From Aeromonas diversa CDC 2478-85 (GTDB lineage Bacteria; Pseudomonadota; Gammaproteobacteria; Enterobacterales; Aeromonadaceae): a stretch of 64,000 nucleotides of DNA. This document shows, piece by piece, positions 28,248 to 37,836 of the stretch. The translations under genes and the position numbers were made by a program. The stretch lies in assembly GCF_000819805.1 (NCBI RefSeq), contig NZ_CDCE01000020.1:327162-391161 (forward strand), given 5' to 3'. Below the pieces are notes generated by a model. That model was given only the letters and a program-made list of their open reading frames with translations. It did no database searches and had not been told where the DNA came from. How positions within the stretch are numbered: the stretch's first letter is position 1; the number at the start of each line of letters is the position of its first letter.

Positions 28248-29861
28248 TCAGGAGGGGAGGTGTTCATCCAGATGGCGGTGGATTTGCCCCAACAGGATCC
28301 CGTAGCGCTCCCCATAGTTGGCCTGAAACTCGGCATCGCGATCCAGGCGCTGAGTGAGGCTCTCTACCAGTGATGCCACCTGACTGGCCGGGGCATTGCC
28401 GGGCCAGGCTCGGCTCAGCAGGTTGAGGGTCGCCCAAGCCTCGGCCGGGTAGGCGGGAAAATCGGAACAGAGGGTGATACTCAGCTGCAGTGCTCGCTGC
28501 CACTGATGATGACGGATGGCGTCGTTACGCGCGCTGCGAAGCTGCTCTAGCCGGCCCTCTTCCTCCTGCACAAACTGTCTGAGGCTCTCCAGCGTGCGAT
28601 GCATCAGAGTGCCGAGCAGCGGTGAGAAAGGGGTGGGGGGCTGTAGGGTCGCGAGCCTGTCCAGACACTGCAACGCCCTCTGTGCCAGGGTGCAGTGGTG
28701 GCTGATGGCAAATTCAAGCAGGAGTGCGCTGGGCGCCGGATTTTCCTCGTCGGCCAGCGTGGTTAAGCGGGTAATGGCACCATCGAAGTCGCTGTCGAGT
28801 AAAGACCAGAATGCCTGCAATACCCCGGCTTCGCGCTCGGACAGTTGAGGGGGGGAGAGGGGACCCAGCTCTTGAAACCTCACCGATAGAGTGTGATCCC
28901 TGGTCAGGGCCGAGTATTGCCACAGCAACTTCAACGCCACTTCCAGCATGAACTGCTCGACACTGAGGCGCAATCGTCCTTCGGGGAAGAAGGTCAGGTT
29001 TAGCTGCGCGATGTGATTGCACCCCATGTCGACATCATGCAGCAAGATGGCCAGTAGAATCGCCGCGTGCCGAAAGTCTGGATGATGTTGCTGCTGGAGC
29101 AGTTTCTCGAGGTTCAGTTTGGCCGCAAACCAGCGCCCTTCCTGAACATCGAGGATCACGGTTAACTTGAGCAGACTGATCTCGCTCAACGATGAGGCCC
29201 GCAATTCCAGATCCCGTTGGGCCACATCCATGCGTCCCAAGCCAATCATGGCGAGAAAGAGGCCGCAGCGAGGCCAACTGGCCGGGTATTCGGTGGCACA
29301 CAGGGCGTAGTGCTGACTCGCATCCAGATAGGCGCGTTGCTGCAGGAGTAGCATCCCCTTGAGGCGATCGAGGTGGAGCCTGACCAAGGGATGTTGAAAC
29401 AGGCGAAATTGAATGTCTTCACACTGATGCAGGGTGAGACCCCACTCTTGCTGTCTGAGAGGTGGGCACAAGGGCCGAGTGACGCGGGTAAGGCTGATAA
29501 GTTCTTGTGCAATGTCGTCCAGCGACTGGCTGGTGAATGGGATGGTGAGCTGCAACTCGAAGTGAATGGTCGAGAGGCCCAGCGTCAGGGGGGCAGGATC
29601 CTCGTTGAGCAATAACAGCACCACTCCGGGTGGCAGCAGTGTCTGATAGTCGGCCTCTTGCAAGAGCCTGATACCTTCATACCCCTGATAGTGACTCTGC
29701 CGGCAAATGATGGCATCGAAGTGGTAGCGATGAAGGAAAGAAGAGATGGCATGCAGATCCTTACATTGCATCATCTCTTCCACGCCCAGGCCATGCTTGC
29801 GCAATGTCAGGCAGATGGCGGTGCTCAGCAGGGGTGTTTCTTCAATGATGAGGAATTGCAT
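28248..29861 (-). CDS. Response-regulator-like protein with degenerate receiver and helical repeats
   Basis: A 537-aa cytoplasmic protein. Residues 1-125 look like a CheY receiver (MQFLIIEETP... FDAIICRQSHYQGYEG), but the phospho-acceptor Asp position is Arg54 (DAIICR instead of DxxxxD) and the conserved Lys before Pro-Phe is Ile (TIPF). The acidic pair is present as Glu7-Glu8. The remaining 400 residues are mostly alpha-helical and TPR-like, with no DNA-binding or enzymatic motif visible. It resembles the response regulators with TPR repeats that I recall from Shewanella and Vibrio relatives. The start at 29861 follows GGAG; a longer frame from 29981 exists. Probably a protein-interaction platform, inferred. 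Confidence 0.78.
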   Translation of the reverse strand: MQFLIIEETPLLSTAICLTLRKHGLGVEEMMQCKDLHAISSFLHRYHFDAIICRQSHYQGYEGIRLLQEADYQTLLPPGVVLLLLNEDPAPLTLGLSTIHFELQLTIPFTSQSLDDIAQELISLTRVTRPLCPPLRQQEWGLTLHQCEDIQFRLFQHPLVRLHLDRLKGMLLLQQRAYLDASQHYALCATEYPASWPRCGLFLAMIGLGRMDVAQRDLELRASSLSEISLLKLTVILDVQEGRWFAAKLNLEKLLQQQHHPDFRHAAILLAILLHDVDMGCNHIAQLNLTFFPEGRLRLSVEQFMLEVALKLLWQYSALTRDHTLSVRFQELGPLSPPQLSEREAGVLQAFWSLLDSDFDGAITRLTTLADEENPAPSALLLEFAISHHCTLAQRALQCLDRLATLQPPTPFSPLLGTLMHRTLESLRQFVQEEEGRLEQLRSARNDAIRHHQWQRALQLSITLCSDFPAYPAEAWATLNLLSRAWPGNAPASQVASLVESLTQRLDRDAEFQANYGERYGILLGQIHRHLDEHLPS

Positions 29862-30059
29862 ACCCGGAGATCTCCCCGCACAGGTATATAAAAAGTGGCG
29901 GATTCGATTGAGGTATGAATATAGCAAGGTCGGCGGAGTATTGCGTAACCGGATGATTTTTCTGATGAGATACGCCCCCATGCCGCCTGCTGAGCGGGAA
30001 AAGGGGGCGCTATTTCTTGTGCGCTCTTGAGGAGCCAGTGAGAGGCCGAATGCTCGTCC

Positions 30060-31436
30060 CTACAGGATGGGGACGATCGGGGGCGTGCCGGCCAGCAGCT
30101 CGCGCAGCCGGGTTAACCCTTCGGCGAGCAGAGCGTCGCTGGAGGGTTGGCTCAGGCTCAGGCGCACCCCCTGGGGAGCGGCATACTGGCCGGCGGCAAA
30201 TAGCTCGCCGCTGGTGACGCCGACCCCGACCGCGTCGGCCGCTGCCGCGAACTCCTGGCTGCGCCAGGGGGCAGGCAGGGGCAGCCAGGCGTGCATGGCG
30301 CCGCTATGCCAGCGGGCCTCCGGCAGCAGCTGGCGCAGCAGCTCGCCGCGCCGACCCAGCACCCTGCGCTGCTCCTCGAGCAGGGGAGCCAGCCCTTGGC
30401 GTAGCAGGCGGGAGGCGACCTCAAGCAGCAGCGGGCTCACCATCCAGCTCGACAGGCGCATCGCCTGGGCCAACGTGCTGTGCAGGCCAGGCGGGCAGAG
30501 CAGGAAGCCTACCCGCAGGCCACCGCAGGCAATCTTGGCCAGGCTGCCGAGGTGAATGACCCGCTCCGGCGCCAGCTCGACCATGGGGGTGGCGCGTTCC
30601 TGTGGCAGCAGGCCGTTCACGTCATCTTCCACCACCCAGATCCCGTGCCGTTCGCACACGGCCAGCAGGGCGCGGCGGCGCGCCTCGCCCATCATGGCGG
30701 TGGTGGGGTTTTGCAGGGTTGGGGTGAGGTAGACCAGGCGCGGTCGACGCTGGCGGCAAAGGGTGTCGAGCGCCTCAGGCTGCATACCCTCGTCGTCCAT
30801 CGCCACCGCCGTCACCTGGCAGCGCAGCTGGCGCGCCGCGCCAAGCAGGCCTGGGTAGGTCAGTCCCTCGCAGGCGATGCTCTCGCCGACGCAGCCGGTG
30901 GCCAGCAGGGTCAGCAGGATGCCGTGCTGGGCGCCGTTGCAAAACAAGAAGCGATCGTGCCCGGCGTGAATGCCGAGACTCGCCAGCCAGTCGAGGAAGG
31001 CCTGGCGCTGGTGCGGTCGGCCCGCCTCCTGGTCGTAGCCGAGCAGGCGGTTGAGATGGGGATCGTCGGCCAGCTGACGCAGCAGAGGTCCCACCAGGGA
31101 AGCCCGATCGAGAGGCACCGGCAGGTTCTGCCACAACTCGATGCGCCCCTCCAGCTCCTCGCGCACCGGCCAGTCGGCTCCGCTGGTTTCCCCTTTCTCC
31201 CGCACCCAGGTGCCGTTGCCGACCCGGGCGGCGAGCAGGCCGCGCCGCTCTGCCTCGGCGTAGGCACGGGTGATGGTGCCCACAGTGACCCCGAGCCGAT
31301 CGGCCAGGGCACGTTGGGTCGGTAGCCGCGAGCCGGGGGTCAGGGCGCCGTTGGCGATGGCCTGCTCAATGGCCTGGGTCAGGCGAAGGTAGAGGGGGCC
31401 GCTGTGGGCGGCGAGATCCGGAGTCCAGATTGTCAT
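30060..31436 (-). CDS. MocR-type GntR regulator with aminotransferase domain
   Basis: A 458-aa regulator. The N-terminal GntR winged helix (LYLRLTQAIEQAIANGALTPGSRLPTQRALADRLGVTVGTITRAYAEAERRGL region) is followed by a fold-type I aminotransferase-like domain with the PLP lysine in GSLAKIACGGLRVGF. MocR proteins bind pyridoxal phosphate or its adduct with an amino compound as effector. It is divergently transcribed from two LysE-type exporter genes, and the shared gap holds a 22-bp palindrome. The natural inference is that it controls them in response to an amino acid. Confidence 0.92.
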   Translation of the reverse strand: MTIWTPDLAAHSGPLYLRLTQAIEQAIANGALTPGSRLPTQRALADRLGVTVGTITRAYAEAERRGLLAARVGNGTWVREKGETSGADWPVREELEGRIELWQNLPVPLDRASLVGPLLRQLADDPHLNRLLGYDQEAGRPHQRQAFLDWLASLGIHAGHDRFLFCNGAQHGILLTLLATGCVGESIACEGLTYPGLLGAARQLRCQVTAVAMDDEGMQPEALDTLCRQRRPRLVYLTPTLQNPTTAMMGEARRRALLAVCERHGIWVVEDDVNGLLPQERATPMVELAPERVIHLGSLAKIACGGLRVGFLLCPPGLHSTLAQAMRLSSWMVSPLLLEVASRLLRQGLAPLLEEQRRVLGRRGELLRQLLPEARWHSGAMHAWLPLPAPWRSQEFAAAADAVGVGVTSGELFAAGQYAAPQGVRLSLSQPSSDALLAEGLTRLRELLAGTPPIVPIL

Positions 31437-31511
31437 GGTGACAATAAATCCATTGATCGGAAAATTGTCTCAATATAGCGTGAGATAAGGGCATGAAACA
31501 ACACGATCGAT

Positions 31512-31533
31512 GACATTGTATCGATACAATGTC
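31512..31533. promoter_or_regulatory. 22-bp perfect palindrome in the mocR/lysE intergenic region
   Basis: The palindrome has arms GACATTGTATC and GATACAATGTC with no spacer. It lies 75 bp upstream of the mocR start codon and 21 bp upstream of the lysE-type start. It resembles a dimeric regulator binding site and is a strong candidate for the MocR operator. Confidence 0.65.
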
Positions 31534-31554
31534 GATGGGAAAGGAGCGACACTG

Positions 31555-32151
31555 ATGACTCTCGAATGGTATGCCACCCTGTTTGGCTTCGCCGTATTGA
31601 TGTGCGGCACCCCGGGCCCCAACAACCTGATGCTGACTGCCTCGGGGGCCAACTTCGGGGTGCGCCGTACCTTGCCACATCTCATGGGGGTGAGCGTCGG
31701 CCAGCCTGTGTTGCAACTGGTGCTGGCCCTTGGCCTCTATCCTCTTTTCGAGGGGTGGCCCTGGCTGCGGGTCGGGTTGCAGATCTTCGGCAGCCTCTAC
31801 CTGCTGTGGCTGGCGTGGCGCATCGCGGTGGCCGGTGCCCCCGGGGATCCCGCCGGGCGGGCCCGTCCGCTGAGCCTGCTCGAGGGGCTGGGGTTCCAGT
31901 TTCTCAACCCCAAGGCCTGGATGATGGGGATCTCGGCCATCAGCCTGTTTAGTCAGAGCGGGGCCGGCTACTGGCCGAGCCAGCTCATCATCATGGCCTG
32001 TTTCACCCTGGTAGCGCTGCCGGTCTGCTTCATCTGGGTGGTGTTTGGTAAGCAGCTGGGTAACTGGATAAGCTCGGATCAGGGGTGGCGTCGCCTCAAC
32101 GGTACCTTGGGCGGTCTCACGGCTCTGTGCGTGGTGACCCTCTGGATGTAA
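31555..32151 (+). CDS. LysE family translocator, first copy
   Basis: A 198-aa inner-membrane exporter of the LysE/RhtB superfamily with six hydrophobic helices. The family signature is the CGTPGPNNLMLTASGANFG block at the N-terminus, then FLNPKAWMM in the middle. The family exports amino acids or related compounds. I start it at ATG 31555 with AAAGGAG upstream; a longer frame from 31510 would start inside the palindrome and is less likely. It is divergent from mocR and followed by a paralogue, 96 bp downstream. Confidence 0.9.
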   Translation: MTLEWYATLFGFAVLMCGTPGPNNLMLTASGANFGVRRTLPHLMGVSVGQPVLQLVLALGLYPLFEGWPWLRVGLQIFGSLYLLWLAWRIAVAGAPGDPAGRARPLSLLEGLGFQFLNPKAWMMGISAISLFSQSGAGYWPSQLIIMACFTLVALPVCFIWVVFGKQLGNWISSDQGWRRLNGTLGGLTALCVVTLWM

Positions 32152-32185
32152 GAAAACTCATGCAAAAAATAAGCATAAACGAGGC

Positions 32186-32215
32186 TTGTTATGCATGAAA
32201 CCCCTGCGGCATAGT
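32186..32215 (+). promoter_or_regulatory. Weak candidate promoter between the two lysE-type genes
   Basis: TTGTTA and CATAGT are separated by 18 bp in the 96-bp gap between the two exporter genes, so the second copy may have independent transcription. Confidence 0.35.
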
Positions 32216-32247
32216 AGGAATTCGTGCTCGAAAAGGATGTTGTCACT

Positions 32248-32838
32248 ATGGATCTCAACTGGTTGCTGCCCCTGGCGGGCTTTGCCCTGGTCACCTGCGG
32301 AACCCCTGGCCCCAACAACATGCTGCTGACCAGCAGCGGGGCGGCCCAGGGCTTTCGCCGCAGCCTGCCCCTGTTGGTGGGGGTGGTGGGGGGCATCAAT
32401 CTGATGATCCTGGCGATGGCCCTGGGGCTTGGGGTCATCTTCGAGCGGCTGCCCTTGCTGCATGATTTGCTCAAGGTGGCCGGCTCGCTCTATCTGTTGT
32501 GGCTGGCCTGGAAGGTGGCCATCGCCTCGGGTCCGGCGGAGGGTAACCGCTCTCTGATCCCGGCCCACCAGGGGGCGTTGTTGCAGCTGCTCAACCCCAA
32601 GGCGTGGATGATGGCCCTGTCGGCCATAGGTGGCTTCACCCTGGCCGGCGAGGCCTATTGGCCTTCCGCCCTTTGGGTGCTCGCCATCTTCTTCTGCACC
32701 GGCCTCTATACCGGCGCCTTCTGGGTGGTGTTTGGCGCCCAGGTACGGCGCCTCATATGCACGCCGCTTGGTTGGCGGCGCTTTAACCTCGGTATGGGGA
32801 TCGCCACGGCGGCCTGCGTGCTGATGATCTGGATCTAG
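32248..32838 (+). CDS. LysE family translocator, second copy
   Basis: A 196-aa paralogue of the preceding gene with the same signature block (CGTPGPNNMLLTSSGA) and LNPKAWMM, about six TM helices. Start ATG 32248 (MDLNWLLPLAG) has AAGGA 10 nt upstream, preferred over GTG 32224. A terminator follows directly. Two copies in tandem suggest duplication and divergence of substrate range, which I cannot determine. Confidence 0.9.
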   Translation: MDLNWLLPLAGFALVTCGTPGPNNMLLTSSGAAQGFRRSLPLLVGVVGGINLMILAMALGLGVIFERLPLLHDLLKVAGSLYLLWLAWKVAIASGPAEGNRSLIPAHQGALLQLLNPKAWMMALSAIGGFTLAGEAYWPSALWVLAIFFCTGLYTGAFWVVFGAQVRRLICTPLGWRRFNLGMGIATAACVLMIWI

Positions 32839-32852
32839 ACGTCTGTCTTGTT

Positions 32853-32872
32853 GGCCCTGCGGGGCCTTTTTT
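32853..32872 (+). terminator. Terminator after the second lysE-type gene
   Basis: GGCCC / GGGCC with a TGCG loop and a T6 tract, 14 bp after the stop codon and 17 bp before the ygeA start. Confidence 0.75.
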
Positions 32873-32888
32873 ATCCAAGGAGTGAGTC

Positions 32889-33590
32889 ATGCGTTGTATC
32901 GGTGTGTTGGGCGGCATGAGTTGGGAGTCGACCGTGAGCTATTACCAATCCCTGAACCGGGGCGTGCGTGCGCGTCTCGGCGGTCTGCACTCGGCGCGCA
33001 TCCTGTTGCACAGCGTGGACTTTGCCGTCATCGAGCAGTTGCAGGCGCAAGGACAGTGGCAGGAGGCGGGGCGCGAGCTGGCCGCGGTTGCCCGCTCCCT
33101 TGAGGCCGGCGGTGCCGATTTTCTGCTGATCGCCACCAACACTATGCACAAGGTGGCACACGATGTAGCCGCGGCGGTGTCGATCCCGCTGCTGCACATC
33201 GCCGACGCCACCGGTGAGCGGTTGGTGGCCGACGGGGTGCGCCGGGTAGGGCTGCTCGGTACCCGTTTCACCATGGAGCAGGCGTTTTATCGCGCCCGCC
33301 TCGAGGAGCAGTTTGGCCTGGGGGTGGTGGTGCCCGGCGAGGCTGACAGGGAACGGGTACACAGGATCATCTACGACGAGCTCTGCCTTGGCGAGATCAA
33401 AGAGGCGTCGCGTCAGGCCTATCTCGAGGTGATCGCGCGTCTGGCTGAAGAGGGGGCCGAGGCGGTGATACTCGGCTGTACCGAGATAGCGCTGCTGGTG
33501 GGAGAGTGTGCGGCGGCGGTGCCGCTCTATGACACCACGGCGCTGCACGCCGAGGCGGCGGTGAGTTGGGCGCTCTCACCAGATGGGTGA
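32889..33590 (+). CDS. ygeA: Amino acid racemase of the aspartate/glutamate racemase family
   Basis: The 233-aa protein aligns closely to E. coli YgeA (MRCIGVLGGMSWESTVSYY versus MKTIGLLGGMSWESTIPYY). The catalytic pair of E. coli YgeA, Thr83 and Cys197, is present at the same numbers (ATNTMHK and GCTEI). YgeA is a broad-spectrum PLP-independent racemase in E. coli that may supply non-canonical D-amino acids. AAGGAG precedes the ATG. It is separated from the upstream gene by a terminator and is apparently monocistronic. Confidence 0.93.
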   Translation: MRCIGVLGGMSWESTVSYYQSLNRGVRARLGGLHSARILLHSVDFAVIEQLQAQGQWQEAGRELAAVARSLEAGGADFLLIATNTMHKVAHDVAAAVSIPLLHIADATGERLVADGVRRVGLLGTRFTMEQAFYRARLEEQFGLGVVVPGEADRERVHRIIYDELCLGEIKEASRQAYLEVIARLAEEGAEAVILGCTEIALLVGECAAAVPLYDTTALHAEAAVSWALSPDG

Positions 33591-33715
33591 GTTTTCACTG
33601 GTCAGATCTCAGATCTCTTGGTGCTGCATATCCCATGAAGGAAAAGCGTGTAAAATTGCGCCCTGAAATTTGAGGGTGCCAAGCACCTCTTTCCCCGAAG
33701 ATAAAGGCACACACA

Positions 33716-34822
33716 GTGGCAGAAGTAGACAGATTTGCGGAGATCCGCCCTTATAACGACGACGAGGTGGCCGGCGCCATCGACCGCCTCATCCAGGATG
33801 ACGAGTTCATCGGCGCCATCGCCAGGTATCGCTTCGGTAATCTGGTCTGCTGGTTGGGTTGGGCGATCCGTCCCTTCATCCGTCTGGTGCTGCGTCGCAA
33901 GTGGGCCGGCGTTAACACGGTGCATCAGGTGCAGCTCGGGGTGACCCGTTACATGGAGCGGATGATCGCCGGCACCACCCATGGGGTGACCTTCTCCGGC
34001 CTGGAGCATCTGGAGCCGGGCAAGGGCTATCTCTTCATCTCCAACCATCGCGATATCGCCATGGACCCGGCATTCGTCAACTGGGGGCTGTTCAAGAGCG
34101 GTTTCGATACTGTGCGTATCGCCATCGGCGACAATCTGCTGCGCAAGCCCTGTGCCACCGAGCTGATGCGACTTAACAAGAGCTTCATCGTCAAGCGCTC
34201 CGCCAAGGGGCCGCGCGAGATGATGAAGGCGTTTGGCGATCTCTCGGCCTATATTGGCGAGTCGCTGGCGATTGGCCACTCCATCTGGATCGCCCAGAAA
34301 GAGGGGCGTGCCAAGGATGGGGACGACAGAACCGATCCGGCCATCCTCAAGATGTTCTACATGGAGGGGAAGAAGCAGAAGCTGGAGTTTGCCGACTATA
34401 TGCGCCGTCTCAACATAGTGCCGGTCAGCATCTCTTACGAGTGCGATCCCACCGACATGGCCAAGGCGCGCGAGCTCTATGAGAAGGCCCACACCGGTCG
34501 TTATGAGAAGGGCGAGTTCGAGGATATCGAGAGCATAGTCGCCGGTATTGTCGGCCAGAAAGGGCGGGTACACGTGGCCTTTGGCGAGCCGCTGCGAGAG
34601 GGATTCCATGGCCCCGACGAGCTGGCCGAGCTGATCGATCACACTATCTGGCGTCACTACCGTCTCTTCCCCAATAACCATCTGGCGGCCGGTGACGGTG
34701 AGCCGGTAGGGCAGGCCGAGCGTCAGGAGTTCGAGGCGCGACTGGCTCAGGTGCCCGAGGCGCACAGGGAGATCTGGCGTGCCATGTATGCGCGCCCCGT
34801 CGAAAACCTAAAGAAAATTTGA
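33716..34822 (+). CDS. PlsC-like 1-acyl-sn-glycerol-3-phosphate acyltransferase family protein
   Basis: A 368-aa acyltransferase-domain protein. The PlsC motif is intact as NHRDIAMD (HX4D), preceded by GKGYLFISN. Beyond the acyltransferase core it has an N-terminal region with a possible membrane-associated helix and a C-terminal tail of about 100 residues. The family transfers acyl groups to lysophosphatidate or related acceptors. The start is GTG at 33716 with only a weak ribosome site. A strong terminator follows. A membrane-lipid role is inferred from the domain. Confidence 0.85.
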   Translation: MAEVDRFAEIRPYNDDEVAGAIDRLIQDDEFIGAIARYRFGNLVCWLGWAIRPFIRLVLRRKWAGVNTVHQVQLGVTRYMERMIAGTTHGVTFSGLEHLEPGKGYLFISNHRDIAMDPAFVNWGLFKSGFDTVRIAIGDNLLRKPCATELMRLNKSFIVKRSAKGPREMMKAFGDLSAYIGESLAIGHSIWIAQKEGRAKDGDDRTDPAILKMFYMEGKKQKLEFADYMRRLNIVPVSISYECDPTDMAKARELYEKAHTGRYEKGEFEDIESIVAGIVGQKGRVHVAFGEPLREGFHGPDELAELIDHTIWRHYRLFPNNHLAAGDGEPVGQAERQEFEARLAQVPEAHREIWRAMYARPVENLKKI

Positions 34823-34842
34823 ATAATTTAAGTAATTTTTAT

Positions 34843-34870
34843 AAAACAGGAGCAGATGCTCCTGTTTTTG
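34843..34870 (+). terminator. Rho-independent terminator after the acyltransferase gene
   Basis: AAAACAGGAGCA / TGCTCCTGTTTT forms a perfect 12-bp stem with a tight loop and T-run. Confidence 0.85.
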
Positions 34871-34908
34871 TTTCTGGTCAATATCAGACGAAATCAGTTG
34901 GGCGATAA

Positions 34909-35451
<543 letters not shown>

Positions 35452-35567
35452 GCCGGCACGAATTGAAAGATTGGCTGCCCAGGCGGCCATATAGCCCCAT
35501 TGAGGGGATCCTGTCCCATGTGGATACAACGACGCGGCGACAGCCGTATCACAGGAAGATTCTGAAG

Positions 35568-36767
35568 ATGAGCAAGTTGGTATTGATCCTGAACTGCGGT
35601 AGCTCTTCCCTCAAATTCGCAGTCATGGATGCCGAGACCGGTGAGGCCAGCCTCTCCGGCCTGGCCGAGTGCTTCAACCTGGACGATGCCCGTATTAAGT
35701 GGAAGCTGAACGGGGTCAAGGGCGAAGCCATGCTGGGGGCCGGTGCGGCTCATCAGGAGGCCCTCGACTTTATCGTGAACCATATCCTGAGCCAGGATCC
35801 CTCTCTGGCGGCTCAACTGGTCGCCATCGGTCACCGCATCGTTCATGGTGGCGAGCGCTTCTCCAGCTCGGTGCGCGTGGATGACGAAGTGATTGCCGGT
35901 ATCGAGGCCGCCATCCCCTTCGCTCCCCTGCATAACCCGGCTCACCTCATCGGTATCCGGGCCGCGCTCAAGGTGTTCCCGCAGCTGGCCGACAAGAACG
36001 TGGCCGTGTTCGACACCGCCTTCCATCAGAGCCTGCCTGAGGAAGCCTACCTCTACGCGTTGCCTTACAAGCTTTATGAGCAGCACGCCATCCGTCGCTA
36101 TGGCGCCCACGGCACCTCTCACCGCTTCATCGCCGAAGAAGCCGCCAAGGCGCTGAACAAGCCGCTGGACGAACTCAATATCATCAACTGCCACCTGGGC
36201 AACGGCGCCTCCGTCTGCGCCATCAAGGGCGGCAAGTCGGTGGATACCTCGATGGGGCTGACCCCGCTGGAAGGGCTGGCCATGGGTACCCGCTCCGGCG
36301 ATGTCGATCCGGCCGTGGTCTTCTTCCTGCATGACAAGCTGGGTTATTCGGTTGACGAGATCAACACCTTGCTGACCAAGCAGTCTGGCCTGCTCGGCCT
36401 GACCGAGGTGAGCAGCGACTGCCGCTATGCCACCACGAACTACGACACCGATGCCGGTGCCAAGCGCGCCGTGGACGTCTTCACCTACCGGGTGGCCAAG
36501 TACGTGGGTGCTTACGCCGCGGCCATGGAGGGTCGCCTCGACGCCCTGATCTTCACCGGCGGCATCGGCGAGAACGCCGCCGTCATCCGCGAGATGATCC
36601 TGGCACGCCTGGCGCTGATGGGTTTCAAAGTCGACCAGGAGGCCAACAAGGCCGCCGTGCTCGGTGGTGAAGGGCTCATCACTACGGCCGACAGCCGCCC
36701 CGCTCTGGTCATCCCGACCAACGAGGAGTTGGTCATCGCCCGTGACGCCCTCGCCCTGGTGGGCTAA
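35568..36767 (+). CDS. ackA: Acetate kinase
   Basis: AckA converts acetyl phosphate and ADP to acetate and ATP. The 399-aa protein (E. coli 400) starts [19 protein letters not shown], with the sugar-kinase-fold phosphate motif, GERFS, the active-site HLGNGAS, and FTGGIGENA near the end. I chose the ATG at 35568, which matches E. coli AckA, instead of an ATG at 35463. In E. coli pta follows directly. Here a terminator and convergent lipA follow, so pta must be elsewhere. Confidence 0.97.
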   Translation: MSKLVLILNCGSSSLKFAVMDAETGEASLSGLAECFNLDDARIKWKLNGVKGEAMLGAGAAHQEALDFIVNHILSQDPSLAAQLVAIGHRIVHGGERFSSSVRVDDEVIAGIEAAIPFAPLHNPAHLIGIRAALKVFPQLADKNVAVFDTAFHQSLPEEAYLYALPYKLYEQHAIRRYGAHGTSHRFIAEEAAKALNKPLDELNIINCHLGNGASVCAIKGGKSVDTSMGLTPLEGLAMGTRSGDVDPAVVFFLHDKLGYSVDEINTLLTKQSGLLGLTEVSSDCRYATTNYDTDAGAKRAVDVFTYRVAKYVGAYAAAMEGRLDALIFTGGIGENAAVIREMILARLALMGFKVDQEANKAAVLGGEGLITTADSRPALVIPTNEELVIARDALALVG

Positions 36768-36784
36768 GCGAACCACTCAGCAAG

Positions 36785-36811
36785 ACGCCCGCCACAGTGC
36801 GGGCGTTTTTT
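36785..36811 (+). terminator. Rho-independent terminator after ackA
   Basis: ACGCCCGC / GCGGGCGT with a CACAGT loop is followed by TTTTTT. Confidence 0.85.
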
Positions 36812-36820
36812 ATGGTTGGC

Positions 36821-36852
36821 AAAAGACAAAGAGGGCGCCGATGGCGCCCTCT
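36821..36852 (-). terminator. Terminator of the lipB-lipA transcript (minus strand)
   Basis: AGAGGGCGCC / GGCGCCCTCT with a 3-nt loop lies 19 bp past the lipA stop codon; on the minus strand it is followed by TTGTCTTTT. Confidence 0.8.
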
Positions 36853-36870
36853 CTTCATGGCAAGGGAGGC

Positions 36871-37836
36871 TTATTTCACCTCTTCGCCCTTGGCTTGCAG
36901 ATCCGCGTGGTACGAGGAACGCACGAAGGGCCCGCAGGCGGCGTGGGTGAAGCCGAGCCCCATCGCCACGTCTTTGAGCTCGTCAAACTCGGCGGGCGGC
37001 ACATAGCGCTTCACCGGCAGGTGGTGGCGGCTCGGTTGCAGGTACTGGCCCAGGGTCAGCATGTTGACGCCGTGCTCGCGCAGATCCTTGAGCACCCCGA
37101 CAATCTCTTCATTGGTCTCGCCTAGCCCCATCATCAGGCCGGACTTGGTGGGCAGGTCAGGGTGCATCTCCTTGATGCGACGCAAGAGCTCCAGCGACCA
37201 CTTGTAATCGGCACCCGGACGGGCGACCCGGTACATGCGCGGGGCGGTTTCCAGGTTGTGGTTGAACACATCCGGCGGAGTGTCGCGGAATACCTCGAGG
37301 GCCTGCTCCATGCGACCGCGGAAGTCCGGGGTCAGGATCTCGATGCGGGTCTGTGGGCTGTGCTCGCGGATCTCGCGGATGCAATCGGCAAAGTGTTGGG
37401 CACCGCCGTCGCGCAGGTCGTCACGGTCTACCGAGGTGATCACCACGTAGCGCAGGCCCATCTCCTTGATGGTGAGCGCCAGCTTCTTCGGCTCTTCCGG
37501 ATCCAGGGCCAGCGGGCGACCGTGGGCCACGTCGCAGAAGGGACAACGGCGAGTACAGATGGCGCCCATGATCATGAAGGTGGCGGTGCCATGGTTGAAG
37601 CACTCCGCCAGGTTGGGGCAGGAGGCCTCTTCGCAGACAGAGTGGAGCTTGTTCTTGCGCAGGGTGCTCTTGATGTGATCGATCTTCTGGCTGCTGGGGG
37701 GGAGTTTGATCCGCATCCAGTCAGGCTTGCGCAGCAGCTCTTCATTGGGATCCGGCATGAATTTAACCGGGATCAGGGCCATCTTGTCGGCATCGCGCAG
37801 CTTGACGCCCGGCTCCATACGAATGGGTTTGCTCAT
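36871..37836 (-). CDS. lipA: Lipoyl synthase
   Basis: LipA is a radical SAM enzyme that inserts two sulfur atoms into protein-bound octanoate to finish lipoate. The 321-aa protein carries the auxiliary-cluster cysteines in [12 protein letters not shown], the radical SAM motif [10 protein letters not shown], and the conserved C-terminal RSSYHA. Translation is coupled to lipB: the lipB stop and lipA start overlap as ATGA. With LipB it would lipoylate the E2 subunits, including AceF at the left edge of this window. Confidence 0.97.
   Translation of the reverse strand: MSKPIRMEPGVKLRDADKMALIPVKFMPDPNEELLRKPDWMRIKLPPSSQKIDHIKSTLRKNKLHSVCEEASCPNLAECFNHGTATFMIMGAICTRRCPFCDVAHGRPLALDPEEPKKLALTIKEMGLRYVVITSVDRDDLRDGGAQHFADCIREIREHSPQTRIEILTPDFRGRMEQALEVFRDTPPDVFNHNLETAPRMYRVARPGADYKWSLELLRRIKEMHPDLPTKSGLMMGLGETNEEIVGVLKDLREHGVNMLTLGQYLQPSRHHLPVKRYVPPAEFDELKDVAMGLGFTHAACGPFVRSSYHADLQAKGEEVK

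Noticed and set aside
28067-28357. A 96-codon plus-strand frame after the sodium symporter
   Set aside because: It runs antisense into the pseudo-receiver gene and its second half has no protein-like pattern.
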